Shown here piece after piece: positions 34,175 to 42,206 of a DNA stretch of 64,000 nt. Numbering within the stretch: position 1 is the stretch's first letter; the number at the start of each line of letters is the position of its first letter. Source of the stretch: GCA-958296115 sp965222445 (GTDB lineage Bacteria; Chloroflexota; Dehalococcoidia; Lucifugimonadales; CAJWER01); contig CBDCTY010000002.1 of NCBI GenBank assembly GCA_965222445.1, positions 682,001 through 746,000 of the forward strand, given 5' to 3'. Position numbers and translations under genes: made by a program. The notes under the pieces were generated by a model. It saw only the letters and a list, made by a program, of their open reading frames with translations, made no database searches and was not told where the DNA came from.

Positions 34175-35405
34175 CTGCAGCCTCCAACTCGTCCATGTAT
34201 GGCCGTATCTCGTGCACGAGTACGCCGTCGGGCAGGGGAGGACACTCGCCCTCGCCGACGTAGAGTACCACGACCCTGAAGCCCTGCTCCCGGACCGCGC
34301 CCAGCGTGGCGACGAACTCCTCGTGTATGAAGCTGGTGCACACGACCAGCGACGCGCCCAAAGGGAACCTGCGGGCGTACTCCATGAGCTGTTTCGACAT
34401 AGGGGCGAGGGCGTACGACCGGATGGTCGCCAGGGCGCCCAGGACCGTCCCAAGGTGCTCTCGCCCCCGGCTCGGCGGGACGGTCATCGGCTTGTTCGAC
34501 GTGATGGGCATGTCGTTGGAGAACAGCCCTACTCCGTACCTTTGGTCCGTCGCAAAGGCTGCCACCGAGGCCGCGGCAGTGATTACGCGCTCAAGGTTTT
34601 CGGGGTTGTACGAGTCCCAATGCGGCGACGCGGTGTCCACTGCGACGACAATGACCACAGTGTAGGTGGAGCTGGGCTCGTAGACGCGGACCTGCAGGGA
34701 CCCGCTCCTGGCAGTGGCCTTCCAGTCGATGGCCTTCAGGGGATCGCCCAGCACGTAGTCGCGGAGGCCCGCCGGCCTGGAGAGGTCCGCGAATATCGGC
34801 AGGCCCTTGCGCACCTCGCCCAGCGGCCTGGCGGCCGGGATTCCCAGGTCGTTGAGAGGGACCACCGGCGGGTAGACCATGACCGTGTCACTGTCCAGGT
34901 TACTGGCCCTGCTCCTGAGGAAGCCGAAAGGGTCGCCGCTCTCGATGCGGGCCGGACCGATCCTGTGCAGGCCGCGGCGCGCGCCCTTGAGCCTGTACCG
35001 CCACCTGATCCGCTCGTACCACGCCATCGAGGTCGAGTGTTCTAGGGTCTGGATGTTCGGCTTCACGTTCGCCGCCACGTCCCCCTCGATCACGTGGAGG
35101 TCGTCCGGCACCTCGTCCTCCACGTTGATCCAGGCTAGGGGAATCGGCTTGCGGTTAGTCAGCGACAGGGTCATCGAGACCTCCTCGTTCAGGAAGACGC
35201 GGCGGTCCGACAGCTCCCGCTCGTAAGTGACCTCTTCCAGGGCGAGGCGGTTCCAGATCAGGGAGATCGCGCCCGCGGCTATGCCCATCACCCCGAAGGC
35301 TATGACGATCCCCTGGCCCATGAAGATGCCCAGGGCGATGATGATGATGAAGAAGGCTATCCAGATGTCGTGCCAGAAGTGACCCGACAGGAGAGAGCGC
35401 CTCAT
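34155..35405 (-). CDS. DUF58 (VWA-like) membrane protein
   Basis: 416 residues. Two N-terminal membrane helices (about 10-50) precede the DUF58 signature GLRDYVLGDPLKAIDWKATA (about 188-207) and a von Willebrand A-like fold with VVAVDTA. DUF58 proteins work with the MoxR ATPase encoded 60 bases upstream. The pairing with DUF4129 genes downstream is the standard arrangement. Confidence 0.88.
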   Translation of the reverse strand: MRRSLLSGHFWHDIWIAFFIIIIALGIFMGQGIVIAFGVMGIAAGAISLIWNRLALEEVTYERELSDRRVFLNEEVSMTLSLTNRKPIPLAWINVEDEVPDDLHVIEGDVAANVKPNIQTLEHSTSMAWYERIRWRYRLKGARRGLHRIGPARIESGDPFGFLRSRASNLDSDTVMVYPPVVPLNDLGIPAARPLGEVRKGLPIFADLSRPAGLRDYVLGDPLKAIDWKATARSGSLQVRVYEPSSTYTVVIVVAVDTASPHWDSYNPENLERVITAAASVAAFATDQRYGVGLFSNDMPITSNKPMTVPPSRGREHLGTVLGALATIRSYALAPMSKQLMEYARRFPLGASLVVCTSFIHEEFVATLGAVREQGFRVVVLYVGEGECPPLPDGVLVHEIRPYMDELEAAGEPVAG

Positions 35406-35465
35406 GCGGGGCTGCCTGGCCGCCTCGTCCGGGCGTACGTCAGTGCCATGATGGATATGCCGCTG

Positions 35466-36428
35466 CTACTTGCTGATGGGAACGGGGGCTTCGGCGAGAA
35501 TCTCGTCGATGACCTGCTCCGTCGTTGCGCCTCTGAGCCTTGCAGTCGAGCTCAGGATCATCCGGTGCGACAGGACCGACGGGGCGAGCTGCTTGACGTC
35601 GTCGGGGATCACGAAGTCCCGGCCGTCGACGGCCGCCCGCGCCTGGGCCGTCTTGTAGAGGGCCAGGCCCGCACGTGGGCTGGCCCCGAGGGAGATGCCG
35701 GAGTGACCTCGAGTCCTGTTGATTACGTCGACGATGTAAGAGCGTATGGGGGCGTCGATCTTGACGGTTGGCGGTATCTCCTGCGTCTTGCGCACGTCCT
35801 CGGCTCCGGCGACCGCCTTTAGATCGGGGAGCTCTGAGCTGCGCTCGAATCGAAGGTATATCTCGCCCTCCTCGTGAAGTGTGGGGTATCCGAGGAAAAC
35901 TCGTACCATGAAACGGTCCAGCTGGGCCTCCGGAAGAGGGAAGGTCCCCTCCAGCTCGACTGGATTCTGGGTTGCGATGACCAGGAAGGGTTCCGGCAGG
36001 GGCATCGTCACACCGTCGATGGTTACCTGCGTCTCCTGCATGGCTTCTAGGAGCGCCGATTGCGTGCGGGGGGTGGCCCTGTTTATCTCGTCGGCCAAGA
36101 TCACCTGGCTGAATATGGGGCCTGCCCTGAATTCGAACTCCGAGGACTTCTGGTTGAAGTAGTTGACCCCCAGGACGTCGCCCGGCATGAGGTCAGGCGT
36201 GAACTGGATCCGTCTGAATGTGCAGCCGAGCGAGGCGGCGAGCGCCTTCCCCAGGGTCGTCTTCCCGATACCGGGCACGTCCTCGACGAGGATGTGCCCG
36301 CGGCAGAACAGGGCGACCAGCGCGAGGTTGATCGCCTCGTCCTTGCCGACGATCACCCGCTGGACGTTCTCTCGAATCCTGGCGGCGAGATCGCGGACCT
36401 CATCGACCGTTCCGGGCATGTCTTCCAA
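35466..36428 (-). CDS. MoxR-family AAA+ ATPase
   Basis: 320 residues. AAA+ chaperone-like ATPase with Walker A GIGKTT (53-58), Walker B VILADEINRATPRTQSALLEAM, sensor-1 ATQNP and the C-terminal lid (SYIVDVINRTR onward). MoxR proteins are thought to insert cofactors or remodel VWA proteins; the DUF58 protein is the likely partner. First gene of the minus-strand operon that continues to 31112. Confidence 0.93.
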   Translation of the reverse strand: MEDMPGTVDEVRDLAARIRENVQRVIVGKDEAINLALVALFCRGHILVEDVPGIGKTTLGKALAASLGCTFRRIQFTPDLMPGDVLGVNYFNQKSSEFEFRAGPIFSQVILADEINRATPRTQSALLEAMQETQVTIDGVTMPLPEPFLVIATQNPVELEGTFPLPEAQLDRFMVRVFLGYPTLHEEGEIYLRFERSSELPDLKAVAGAEDVRKTQEIPPTVKIDAPIRSYIVDVINRTRGHSGISLGASPRAGLALYKTAQARAAVDGRDFVIPDDVKQLAPSVLSHRMILSSTARLRGATTEQVIDEILAEAPVPISK

Positions 36429-36575
36429 TTTGGGGCTCCTTCGAGCGCACTGGGCTAAGACTGACGCCGGGTCAGCCGACTACATACAAGTATACGCCCG
36501 CTGCCCGTTACATGTCGTGGACCATCGGCCCTTGCTCTTTGGGTGGGCGTGTCTCCGCGGGTTCGCTCCTGCGCG

Positions 36576-38171
36576 TCAGGAGCCGCGCCTGAGGACTCTC
36601 CCGCCCCGCGAATGCGTATGTTCGCCGTCGGCGATGATCGCGCGGCCGTTCACGAGGACGTGGGACATCCCCTCGGAGAACCGGTGCGGGTCCTCGAAGG
36701 TCGAGTGGTCGATGACCGTGTCCGGATCGAATACCGCCACGTCCGCAACCAGCCCCTCCTCGATCCGGCCCCGGTCGGACAGCCTGAGCCGCTCGGCGGG
36801 CATTCCCGCCATCTTGTGGACGGCCGTCTCCAGCGACATCAGAGAGGCCTCCCGCACGTACCGGCCAAGGATCCTCGGGTAGGTGCCGTAGAAGCGCGGG
36901 TGGGGCTTGTCGCCCGCGTATATGCCCGTCGGGGAGATGGCGTTGCCGTCCGAGCCGATCATCGCGAGTGGGTGGGTAAGGAAGTAGCGCACGTCGCTCT
37001 CGACCCGGTTGTGGATCACGGCCCCGACCTGGTTGTCCTCCTCGTCCATCAGCGCGAGGTACGTCTCCAGCGGGTCTTCCTCCCGCTCGGCGGCTATCTC
37101 CTCCACGCTCTTGCCGATCACGCCCTGGTTCTTCTCCGACTGCACGTAGGCGATGACCACCGTGTCGAGCTGCCATGGGAGGCCGCCGAAGTGGCCGTTC
37201 TCTCTCATGTCGTCCATGGCCCTGCGCCGCTGGACGGGGTCGCGGAGCCTGGCGACCAGCGCCTCCTCGCCGCCCTCCTGCAGCCACTGGGGTGTGCTCT
37301 GGGAAAGGTGCGAGCCGGCCGCCGTGTACGGATATACGTCGTAGGTCGCGTCCAGCCCGCCCGCGCGAGCCCTCTCGATAACGCCGACCATCTCCTCGCC
37401 GTCGCCGTATGCGCGCGGGTCGATGATCGCCATGTGGGAGTACTGGACCGGCACTCCCGCCCGGCGGCCTATCTCCATCGCCTCTTCGATGGCCCCAACG
37501 TGGTTGCCGGCCCACACCCGCGCGTGGGTCACGTAGAAAGCGCCGTCGTACTGGGAGAACGACTCCGCCAGCGCGGCCACCTCGTCCGTGTCGCCGTACA
37601 TGGAGGGCGCGACCGTCAGGCCCGTGGACATGCTGAACGCCCCCTGCTCGATGGACTCCGCGGTCAGCCGCTGCATCTCGGCAAGCTGGTCGGGCGTCGG
37701 CGCCCGGGAGTCCGCCAGTCCAACCGCGAACCGAATGGCCGAGTGGCCGACCTGCGGTGCGACGTTGATGCTCAGGCCGTTCGCCTCTAGGCGGTTCGCC
37801 CAGCCATCGAGATCGGTCCAGTCCCACTCCACAGGGGAGATGTGAGAGCGGTTTAGGGGCTCGGGGCCCATGATGCCCACGGGAAACGGCGAGGAGCCGC
37901 AGTTCCCGACGACCTCCGTCGTCACCCCCTGGTACACCTTGCTCTCACCGCCCGGATCGTCCAGGAGCGTCCTGTCGGAGTGCGAGTGCATGTCGATGAA
38001 GCCGGGGGCCACGATCTGCCCCGACGCGTCGATGACCCGGTCCGCCACCGCCTCCTCCAGCTTCCCGATCGCCGCGATCCTCTCGCCGGAGATGCCAACG
38101 TCGGCCTGGTACCTCAACCGGCCCGTCCCATCGACGATCTCCCCATTGGCTATCAGCGTATCGAACTCCAT
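36576..38171 (-). CDS. N-acyl-D-amino-acid deacylase family amidohydrolase
   Basis: 531 residues. Metal-dependent amidohydrolase of the D-aminoacylase/NDAA group: DTLIANGEIVDGTG at the start, the metal-binding HSHSD-type motif as FIDMHSHSDRTLL (about 60-68), a Cys/His central region (GNCGSSPFP) and the C-terminal AVFDPDTVIDHSTFEDP. It deacylates N-acyl-D-amino acids or related compounds. It diverges from the next gene by 258 bases without a visible gene. Confidence 0.88.
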   Translation of the reverse strand: MEFDTLIANGEIVDGTGRLRYQADVGISGERIAAIGKLEEAVADRVIDASGQIVAPGFIDMHSHSDRTLLDDPGGESKVYQGVTTEVVGNCGSSPFPVGIMGPEPLNRSHISPVEWDWTDLDGWANRLEANGLSINVAPQVGHSAIRFAVGLADSRAPTPDQLAEMQRLTAESIEQGAFSMSTGLTVAPSMYGDTDEVAALAESFSQYDGAFYVTHARVWAGNHVGAIEEAMEIGRRAGVPVQYSHMAIIDPRAYGDGEEMVGVIERARAGGLDATYDVYPYTAAGSHLSQSTPQWLQEGGEEALVARLRDPVQRRRAMDDMRENGHFGGLPWQLDTVVIAYVQSEKNQGVIGKSVEEIAAEREEDPLETYLALMDEEDNQVGAVIHNRVESDVRYFLTHPLAMIGSDGNAISPTGIYAGDKPHPRFYGTYPRILGRYVREASLMSLETAVHKMAGMPAERLRLSDRGRIEEGLVADVAVFDPDTVIDHSTFEDPHRFSEGMSHVLVNGRAIIADGEHTHSRGGRVLRRGS

Positions 38172-38429
38172 ACGCGTTACCTCGTATCGGCGCCGACCAG
38201 GTGCTGAGCGGGAGTGTATGCACGGCCCGCCCCTCTGTCAACGAACCCAAGGCGTTACCCGCGCCTCCTGTGCTCGACCATCCAGTGACGGATTGCGCTA
38301 GCTTCGACCCTGCTGATCGCAACTGTTCAGAGCTAGTCGGATGAATCATGAGCCTCAATCGCCTAGCGCTTCGAATATGTTTATGAAATCGTCTTAGACA
38401 TGAAATAGTTGTGCAACAAGGGAGAGGCG

Positions 38430-38987
38430 GTGACTGACCGCTCCCGACTGCACCATAGTGCAGCCCGTATGGACTCGCCGAATCGCGTAGAGTCGCCTCT
38501 CTCTCTCTACCGCATCCTGGCGGTGGGGGCGCTCTCGTTTTCTGCCCTTGTACTCTACCTTGCTTCGACCACCCTTACCTTCGGCAGCAGGGCATATGCC
38601 CAGGACGAAGGCACGCTTCCGGTAGCAAGCCTCGTGAGTGTCTCGCCCTCGTCGGTGCGGGAAGGCTCTCGGCTGAGGGTTGTGGTGCGCCTCACCCCTA
38701 TGAGTGGCTCCGAGGAGAAACCCATCAGGGGCGGGGTCAAGGTGTTCGATTCGTGGAATGGGCCCCGGGTCGACGAACTGGTCGCCTGGGCGTTTCGTGG
38801 CGGCACCGAGACACGTGAGGTGACCTCCCTTGTATGCTACGACGGCGAGACCACCGCGAACCGGAATATCCGGATCGTTCTTCATCCCGGCTGGGAGGAT
38901 CATCGGATAGGGACCCCCACGGAGATGACTATTAGTGTGCTCGAAGGGCCATCCGACCCAGGTGTGGCCACGTGCGAGATTGGGTAG
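38430..38987 (+). CDS. Secreted protein with Calx-beta/Ig-like domain, 3' end altered by inserted element
   Basis: 185 residues from GTG 38430 (GGAG upstream); a TTG at 38409 is possible too. A membrane or signal segment spans about 30-52, and the rest reads as a beta domain (VSVSPSSVREGSRLRVVVRL to TEMTISVLEGP), Calx-beta-like. The last two codons and the TAG stop lie in the inverted repeat that bounds the 2.5 kb element, so the original C-terminus was probably longer. Function unknown. Confidence 0.6.
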   Translation: MTDRSRLHHSAARMDSPNRVESPLSLYRILAVGALSFSALVLYLASTTLTFGSRAYAQDEGTLPVASLVSVSPSSVREGSRLRVVVRLTPMSGSEEKPIRGGVKVFDSWNGPRVDELVAWAFRGGTETREVTSLVCYDGETTANRNIRIVLHPGWEDHRIGTPTEMTISVLEGPSDPGVATCEIG

Positions 38988-39018
38988 TGCACCAGTTTGA
39001 AATGTTCGTATTTCAGTT

Positions 39019-39330
39019 CTACGTACTAGGCGGGTTGCACACTTGGTCTACGATGCTCCACACGGAGCAGGTCTTATGCGGGCAATTGATTTCAGGGTCC
39101 CAGCCCAACACCCTCTTCAATATCGGAATTGAGTGAAGCGGCATTCGCGCCGTCGCCTCGCTCTTAGCCCGTTTGTGGTGACGGATTGTGCTCACCCCTG
39201 CATCCCGCAGTTCAATGTCATAGGACTTCGAAATCTTTCCCTGCAGGCCCGCGATGCCTGCCACCTTGAAAGCTACAGACGGTAGTTTCCCACTATGGTG
39301 GGCACAGTATAATACAGGGCTCTTACTCAC
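39019..39330 (-). CDS. Unrecognised 103-residue protein in the IR-bounded block
   Basis: GTG start behind AAGGAG at good distance supports translation. The sequence is basic with a CAHHSGKLP stretch near the N-terminus and several His/Cys late (NCPHKTCSVW), which could bind metal, but no family is recognised. It reads inward from the left inverted repeat and stops 12 bases from it. Confidence 0.4.
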   Translation of the reverse strand: MSKSPVLYCAHHSGKLPSVAFKVAGIAGLQGKISKSYDIELRDAGVSTIRHHKRAKSEATARMPLHSIPILKRVLGWDPEINCPHKTCSVWSIVDQVCNPPST

Positions 39331-39397
39331 TCTACGCTCTCCTTGACCAACGCAGAGCGGCCCCCTAACCTTCCCGTTGGTCAGAGGGTCGCACCTT

Positions 39398-39483
39398 TCT
39401 CGACGTGGCGAAACGGTAAACGCGGGGGCCTCTCACACCCCTGAGCTTCCCGGCTCTTGCGGGTTCGACTCCGCCGTCGAGAC
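39398..39483 (+). tRNA. Class II tRNA-like sequence, anticodon CTC by position, degenerate
   Basis: 86 bases fold as a tRNA-Leu/Ser-sized cloverleaf: acceptor TCTCGAC/GTCGAGA, D arm GGCGAAACGGTAAACGC, anticodon loop CTCTCAC, long variable stem GAGC/GCTC, T loop TTCGACT. The anticodon by position is CTC (Glu), which does not suit a class II tRNA. The T stem has two mismatched pairs that one extra C would repair. Probably a decayed or phage-style tRNA. Confidence 0.45.
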
Positions 39484-39533
39484 CTACCTACACTGTCGGT
39501 GTAATATCTACTCTACAGGGTGTCAACCCGAAC

Positions 39534-39746
39534 CTAGTCGCGGTCTGTGCAATCAACCTTCCTCAACTCCAAGGCGATTGCCTGATTGAGCGCTGCTATC
39601 AGTAGGCTGAAACCCACCCCAAGCAACGCAAGACCCGTACCACTCTGTACTTCAGGTATCACACCTGCCTGCATATACGCGCCTACCACTCCGGCAATCA
39701 GCCCAACCGACGCTATCAGCCTGATTGTCTTCTCTACCTTCTTCAT
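39534..39746 (-). CDS. Small two-helix membrane protein
   Basis: 70 residues with ATG behind GGAGGCAGC. Two hydrophobic segments (about 9-29 and 37-58) separated by GVIPEVQSGTG suggest a hairpin membrane protein. No family is recognised. It overlaps the end of the IS1-type fragment by 4 bases, and both read in the same direction. Confidence 0.5.
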   Translation of the reverse strand: MKKVEKTIRLIASVGLIAGVVGAYMQAGVIPEVQSGTGLALLGVGFSLLIAALNQAIALELRKVDCTDRD

Positions 39747-40015
39747 GCTGCCTCCCTGTAGGCTTGGGTCTTGTAATGGTCGCGCTTGCCGGGCTTCGGG
39801 TCCTTGGATTCCACCAGGTCAACTATGAGGTTCATGTCGTACAGCCTATTGGTGAGGCCGGCGGCCATAGCGGGTGTTCGTGCGTACGGTTTCCTGAGAT
39901 TCCCATGAACCTTGATCCAGTTGTAGTACGCGAAGTGTAGGGCCAGCTGGTAACAGTGATTCCGTAGTTTCTTGGAGAATGCATTGGAGCGTCGGGCGAA
40001 CCGCTTGGCGTTCAT
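39743..40015 (-). pseudogene. IS1-family transposase C-terminal fragment
   Basis: 90 residues: NAFSKKLRNHCYQLALHFAY followed by YNWIKVHGNLR and TPAMAAGL, the conserved C-terminal end of IS1-type (InsB) transposases. Just upstream, another frame has LTMRQTARYTDE, part of the usual preceding segment, so the gene is also frameshifted near 40015-40060 and truncated before that. Inactive on its own. Confidence 0.75.
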
Positions 40016-40042
40016 CCGTATATCGTGCGGTCTGTCTCATTG

Positions 40043-40525
40043 TCAACGTAAACCTGTCTGGCACTCGAATAGCTCGTTGTCCATGTGGTCCATCCACTTG
40101 GCGAGCGCAACGGGGTCGTTCTTCACTTCCAAGAATCCGGGTTCAAGTACGGACACAAGATTCGAGTATACCTGATACGCTTCGGGGTTCTGCGCCAACA
40201 CATACGTGGAGGCTATGCAGAATGCGTAGGCGCGTACTCTGTGGATTCGCTCGTCGGTGGGTTCGGTGAGTTTGAGTGTCACCACCTCGACGTCACGTTG
40301 CTGATACTTCCGTTCGCCTGCCACATAGCCTCGATCCCATCCGTTCTTCATTGCCACTGCCGCTAGACCGACTACCAGTATGATCGCCAATACGGCCTTG
40401 GCATACTTGTGCAAGGTGCCCTCCGGTGGCTTGAGCATACTCACTGCCAAGTAGAACACCTGGGTTGCACACAACCAGCCGGAGGGCAGGAAGGAATAGC
40501 ACAAGCCGGGGTGTGTGCGATTCAA
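40043..40525 (-). CDS. Unrecognised membrane-anchored protein
   Basis: Up to 160 residues; starts at 40525 or at ATG 40436 (MLKPPEGTLHKYAK) are both possible. One strong membrane helix (AVLAIILVVGLAAVAM) is followed by a charged soluble part (GERKYQQRDVEVVTLKLTEPT onward, about 85 residues). No family is recognised. Part of the lower-GC block. Confidence 0.4.
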   Translation of the reverse strand: MNRTHPGLCYSFLPSGWLCATQVFYLAVSMLKPPEGTLHKYAKAVLAIILVVGLAAVAMKNGWDRGYVAGERKYQQRDVEVVTLKLTEPTDERIHRVRAYAFCIASTYVLAQNPEAYQVYSNLVSVLEPGFLEVKNDPVALAKWMDHMDNELFECQTGLR

Positions 40526-40643
40526 TTTTCAGGCGTAGCTCTGCTTGGCAGGTTGACGATAGCATGGCCCATACAGGCCTGTCAAGGATCAGGCGTTTGA
40601 CGGATGAGAAGTGGCCTGCTACAGTCTCCCCGCCAAGTAGAGA

Positions 40644-40991
40644 CTAGGTAGTGTTGACATTTGAGATACCGGGCATTTCATAACCGAGTAAGCCGTCCAA
40701 ATTGTCATTCTGAGGAGCAAAGCGACGAAGAATCTAAAGCCTATGCCTGTAATGCCGCTACCGCTTTAGATTCCTCACTGCGTTCGGAATTACATGAAAC
40801 CGGAATGTCAACACAACCTAGGTAGTGTTGACATTTGAGATACCGGGCATTTCATAACCGAGTAAGCCGTCCAAATTGTCATTCTGAGGAGCAAAGCGAC
40901 GAAGAATCTAAAGCCTATGCCTGTAATGCCGCTACCGCTTTAGATTCCTCACTGCGTTCGGAATGACATGAAACCGGAATGTCAACACAAC
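40644..40991. repeat. Two tandem copies of a 174-bp miniature element
   Basis: 40644-40817 and 40818-40991 differ at one base (T 40791, G 40965). Each unit has terminal inverted repeats GTGTTGACATT/AATGTCAACAC and inner arms built on TGTCATTCTGAGGAGCAAAG versus its complement, so each folds into a long hairpin. CTAG stands at the left edge, between the copies and at the right edge, as expected of a CTAG target duplication. No coding capacity. Confidence 0.85.
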
Positions 40992-41008
40992 CTAGGAGGA
41001 GGCTACTC

Positions 41009-41353
41009 ATGACGACTACCGATGATAGATTTGCAGGGCTGTCGCTTCAACCGGAGGGGCAGGGGCCGTGCGACTGCCCAACTGAGGACCAAGAGTGCAT
41101 CACGCGGTGCGTGAACGATGCGCTGCTCATTCTTCTCAACGGGGTTGTTGCGTCTGCCCGTGGACTGGGCACGTCGGAGAGACGCGCCTTCTTTGATGAA
41201 ATCCATCGTTATTTGGACAGCGAAGGATTTGTACTAAATCAATTGTCCGAAGGCTCCAATCAAGGACACGTTCAAAGTCTGTTGGACGGTCTCCATCTGA
41301 CCCTTCGCAAGATTGAAGCTCGGCAACGGATTGCTGAGTCTGATTCGTCATAG
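41009..41353 (+). CDS. Unrecognised acidic 114-residue protein
   Basis: ATG 41009 follows GGAGGAGG right at the end of the tandem repeat. It has a short Cys cluster (CDCPTEDQECITRC) near residue 24-37 that could bind metal, then a mostly helical remainder. No known family. The only plus-strand gene in the IR-bounded block, with its control region made of repeat DNA. Confidence 0.5.
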   Translation: MTTTDDRFAGLSLQPEGQGPCDCPTEDQECITRCVNDALLILLNGVVASARGLGTSERRAFFDEIHRYLDSEGFVLNQLSEGSNQGHVQSLLDGLHLTLRKIEARQRIAESDSS

Positions 41354-41461
41354 GTTCCTCCTGTAGGACACTTCAAACTGCCCACTCATAGGCGGGGCGT
41401 GCGTCAAGCCCTATGTGGTCGCTGTTGATTTAGAACATTTCAAACTGGTGCATTACCCGAT

Positions 41462-41635
41462 AGTGAGCAGTTCGGAGTCCAGCGCATGCGCGAGGTCTAC
41501 TCCGCGAATCCCCCGAAAGACTCCGAGCAGGCAACCCAGTCCATGTTCGATGCTGTGAGAGCCTTCGTGGGCGACACGCCGCAGTCCGACGATATCACCT
41601 GCCTAGCGCTCCATCGAACCGCGGCTGACGCATAG
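41462..41635 (+). pseudogene. C-terminal remnant of a PP2C/SpoIIE-type phosphatase
   Basis: The frame reads SEQFGVQRMREVYSANPP and ends QSDDITCLALHR, the C-terminal end of RsbU/SpoIIE-type serine phosphatases. Everything before residue SEQFG is missing because the inverted-repeat block ends at 41458. No start codon context. 41636-41748 holds no gene. Confidence 0.75.
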
Positions 41636-41748
41636 GTCGGGGCTGGACGGTCGACGGTCCTTAGGACCTTGTTCGGTGCAGGGCTTTCCGACGAGGGCCG
41701 GGCCACAAGTTGTGAAACGGCCTCCCTTTTTGGCCTGATGGGGGAGTG

Positions 41749-42186
41749 CTACGGGGTTGCCGACCAGATTGTGTGGTAGTTCTCTCCGGTGAGGACGGCC
41801 GCGACCTCTGACCTTTCGAGTGACCGGAGCTCCGCCAGGACAGTGGCGCAGTCCCTCACAGCCTCGATATGCCCCTCGCGCTCGAACCGGGATATCAGCT
41901 TGTCCCACACACCCAGGCTCACGAGGCTCGCGACGGACTTGGGCCAGGGTATGACGGTAAGGTTGCTCGCCCGGGGGAAGGCAGGCCTCATCTTGCGGAG
42001 CGCCCTGATCCTCTCCCTCGGCGACTCGACGACCGGGCAGACGCAGACAAGCGGGCCCTCCCGCTGGCTGAACCGGGTGTCTATCACCAGCGCCTTGTTG
42101 AACGTCTGGAACGACAGAGAGATCACCTCGCCGTTCTCCAGGCTGTCCATCACCTCATCCAGATCGAGCACGAAGTCGCCGTCCAT
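41749..42186 (-). CDS. Unknown protein encoded behind etfA
   Basis: 145 residues from ATG 42186 with GAGAGGGG upstream. Mixed alpha/beta composition (VISLSFQTFNKALVIDTRFS, PLVCVCPVVESPRERI). No family is recognised. It starts 20 bases after etfA on the same strand, so it is probably co-transcribed with the ETF genes and may relate to a partner dehydrogenase or its regulation. Confidence 0.6.
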   Translation of the reverse strand: MDGDFVLDLDEVMDSLENGEVISLSFQTFNKALVIDTRFSQREGPLVCVCPVVESPRERIRALRKMRPAFPRASNLTVIPWPKSVASLVSLGVWDKLISRFEREGHIEAVRDCATVLAELRSLERSEVAAVLTGENYHTIWSATP

Positions 42187-42206
42187 TGTTCCCCTCTCGG
42201 ATCTTG

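Larger units (their letters stand above)
38982..41458. mobile_element. 2.5 kb block bounded by 26-bp inverted repeats (IS1-like ends)
   Basis: Left end GGGTAG then TGCACCAGTTTGAAATGTTC (to 39007); right end is its complement (41433-41458) with one mismatch in 26 bases. Inside are four small unrecognised genes, a fragment of an IS1-type transposase, a tRNA-like sequence and a tandem 174-bp unit. The ends resemble IS1-family termini (GGTARTG start). No target duplication is evident. Both flanking genes are cut. GC is lower than outside. Probably a decayed IS1-derived transposon with passenger genes. Confidence 0.7.

Noticed and set aside
36508..37827. Two long frames overlapping the N-acyl-D-amino-acid deacylase gene
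   Set aside because: The deacylase frame has the metal-binding motif and full-length family match; the overlapping frames are Gly/Arg/Ala-rich shadows.
39398..39483. tRNA-Sec candidate because of TCA in the anticodon arm
   Set aside because: U33 would be missing for TCA and the acceptor stem is 7 bp, not 8; a class II remnant fits better.
40644..40991. CRISPR-like tandem repeat
   Set aside because: Only two 174-bp units with internal hairpins and CTAG edges, no spacers of constant length and no cas genes.
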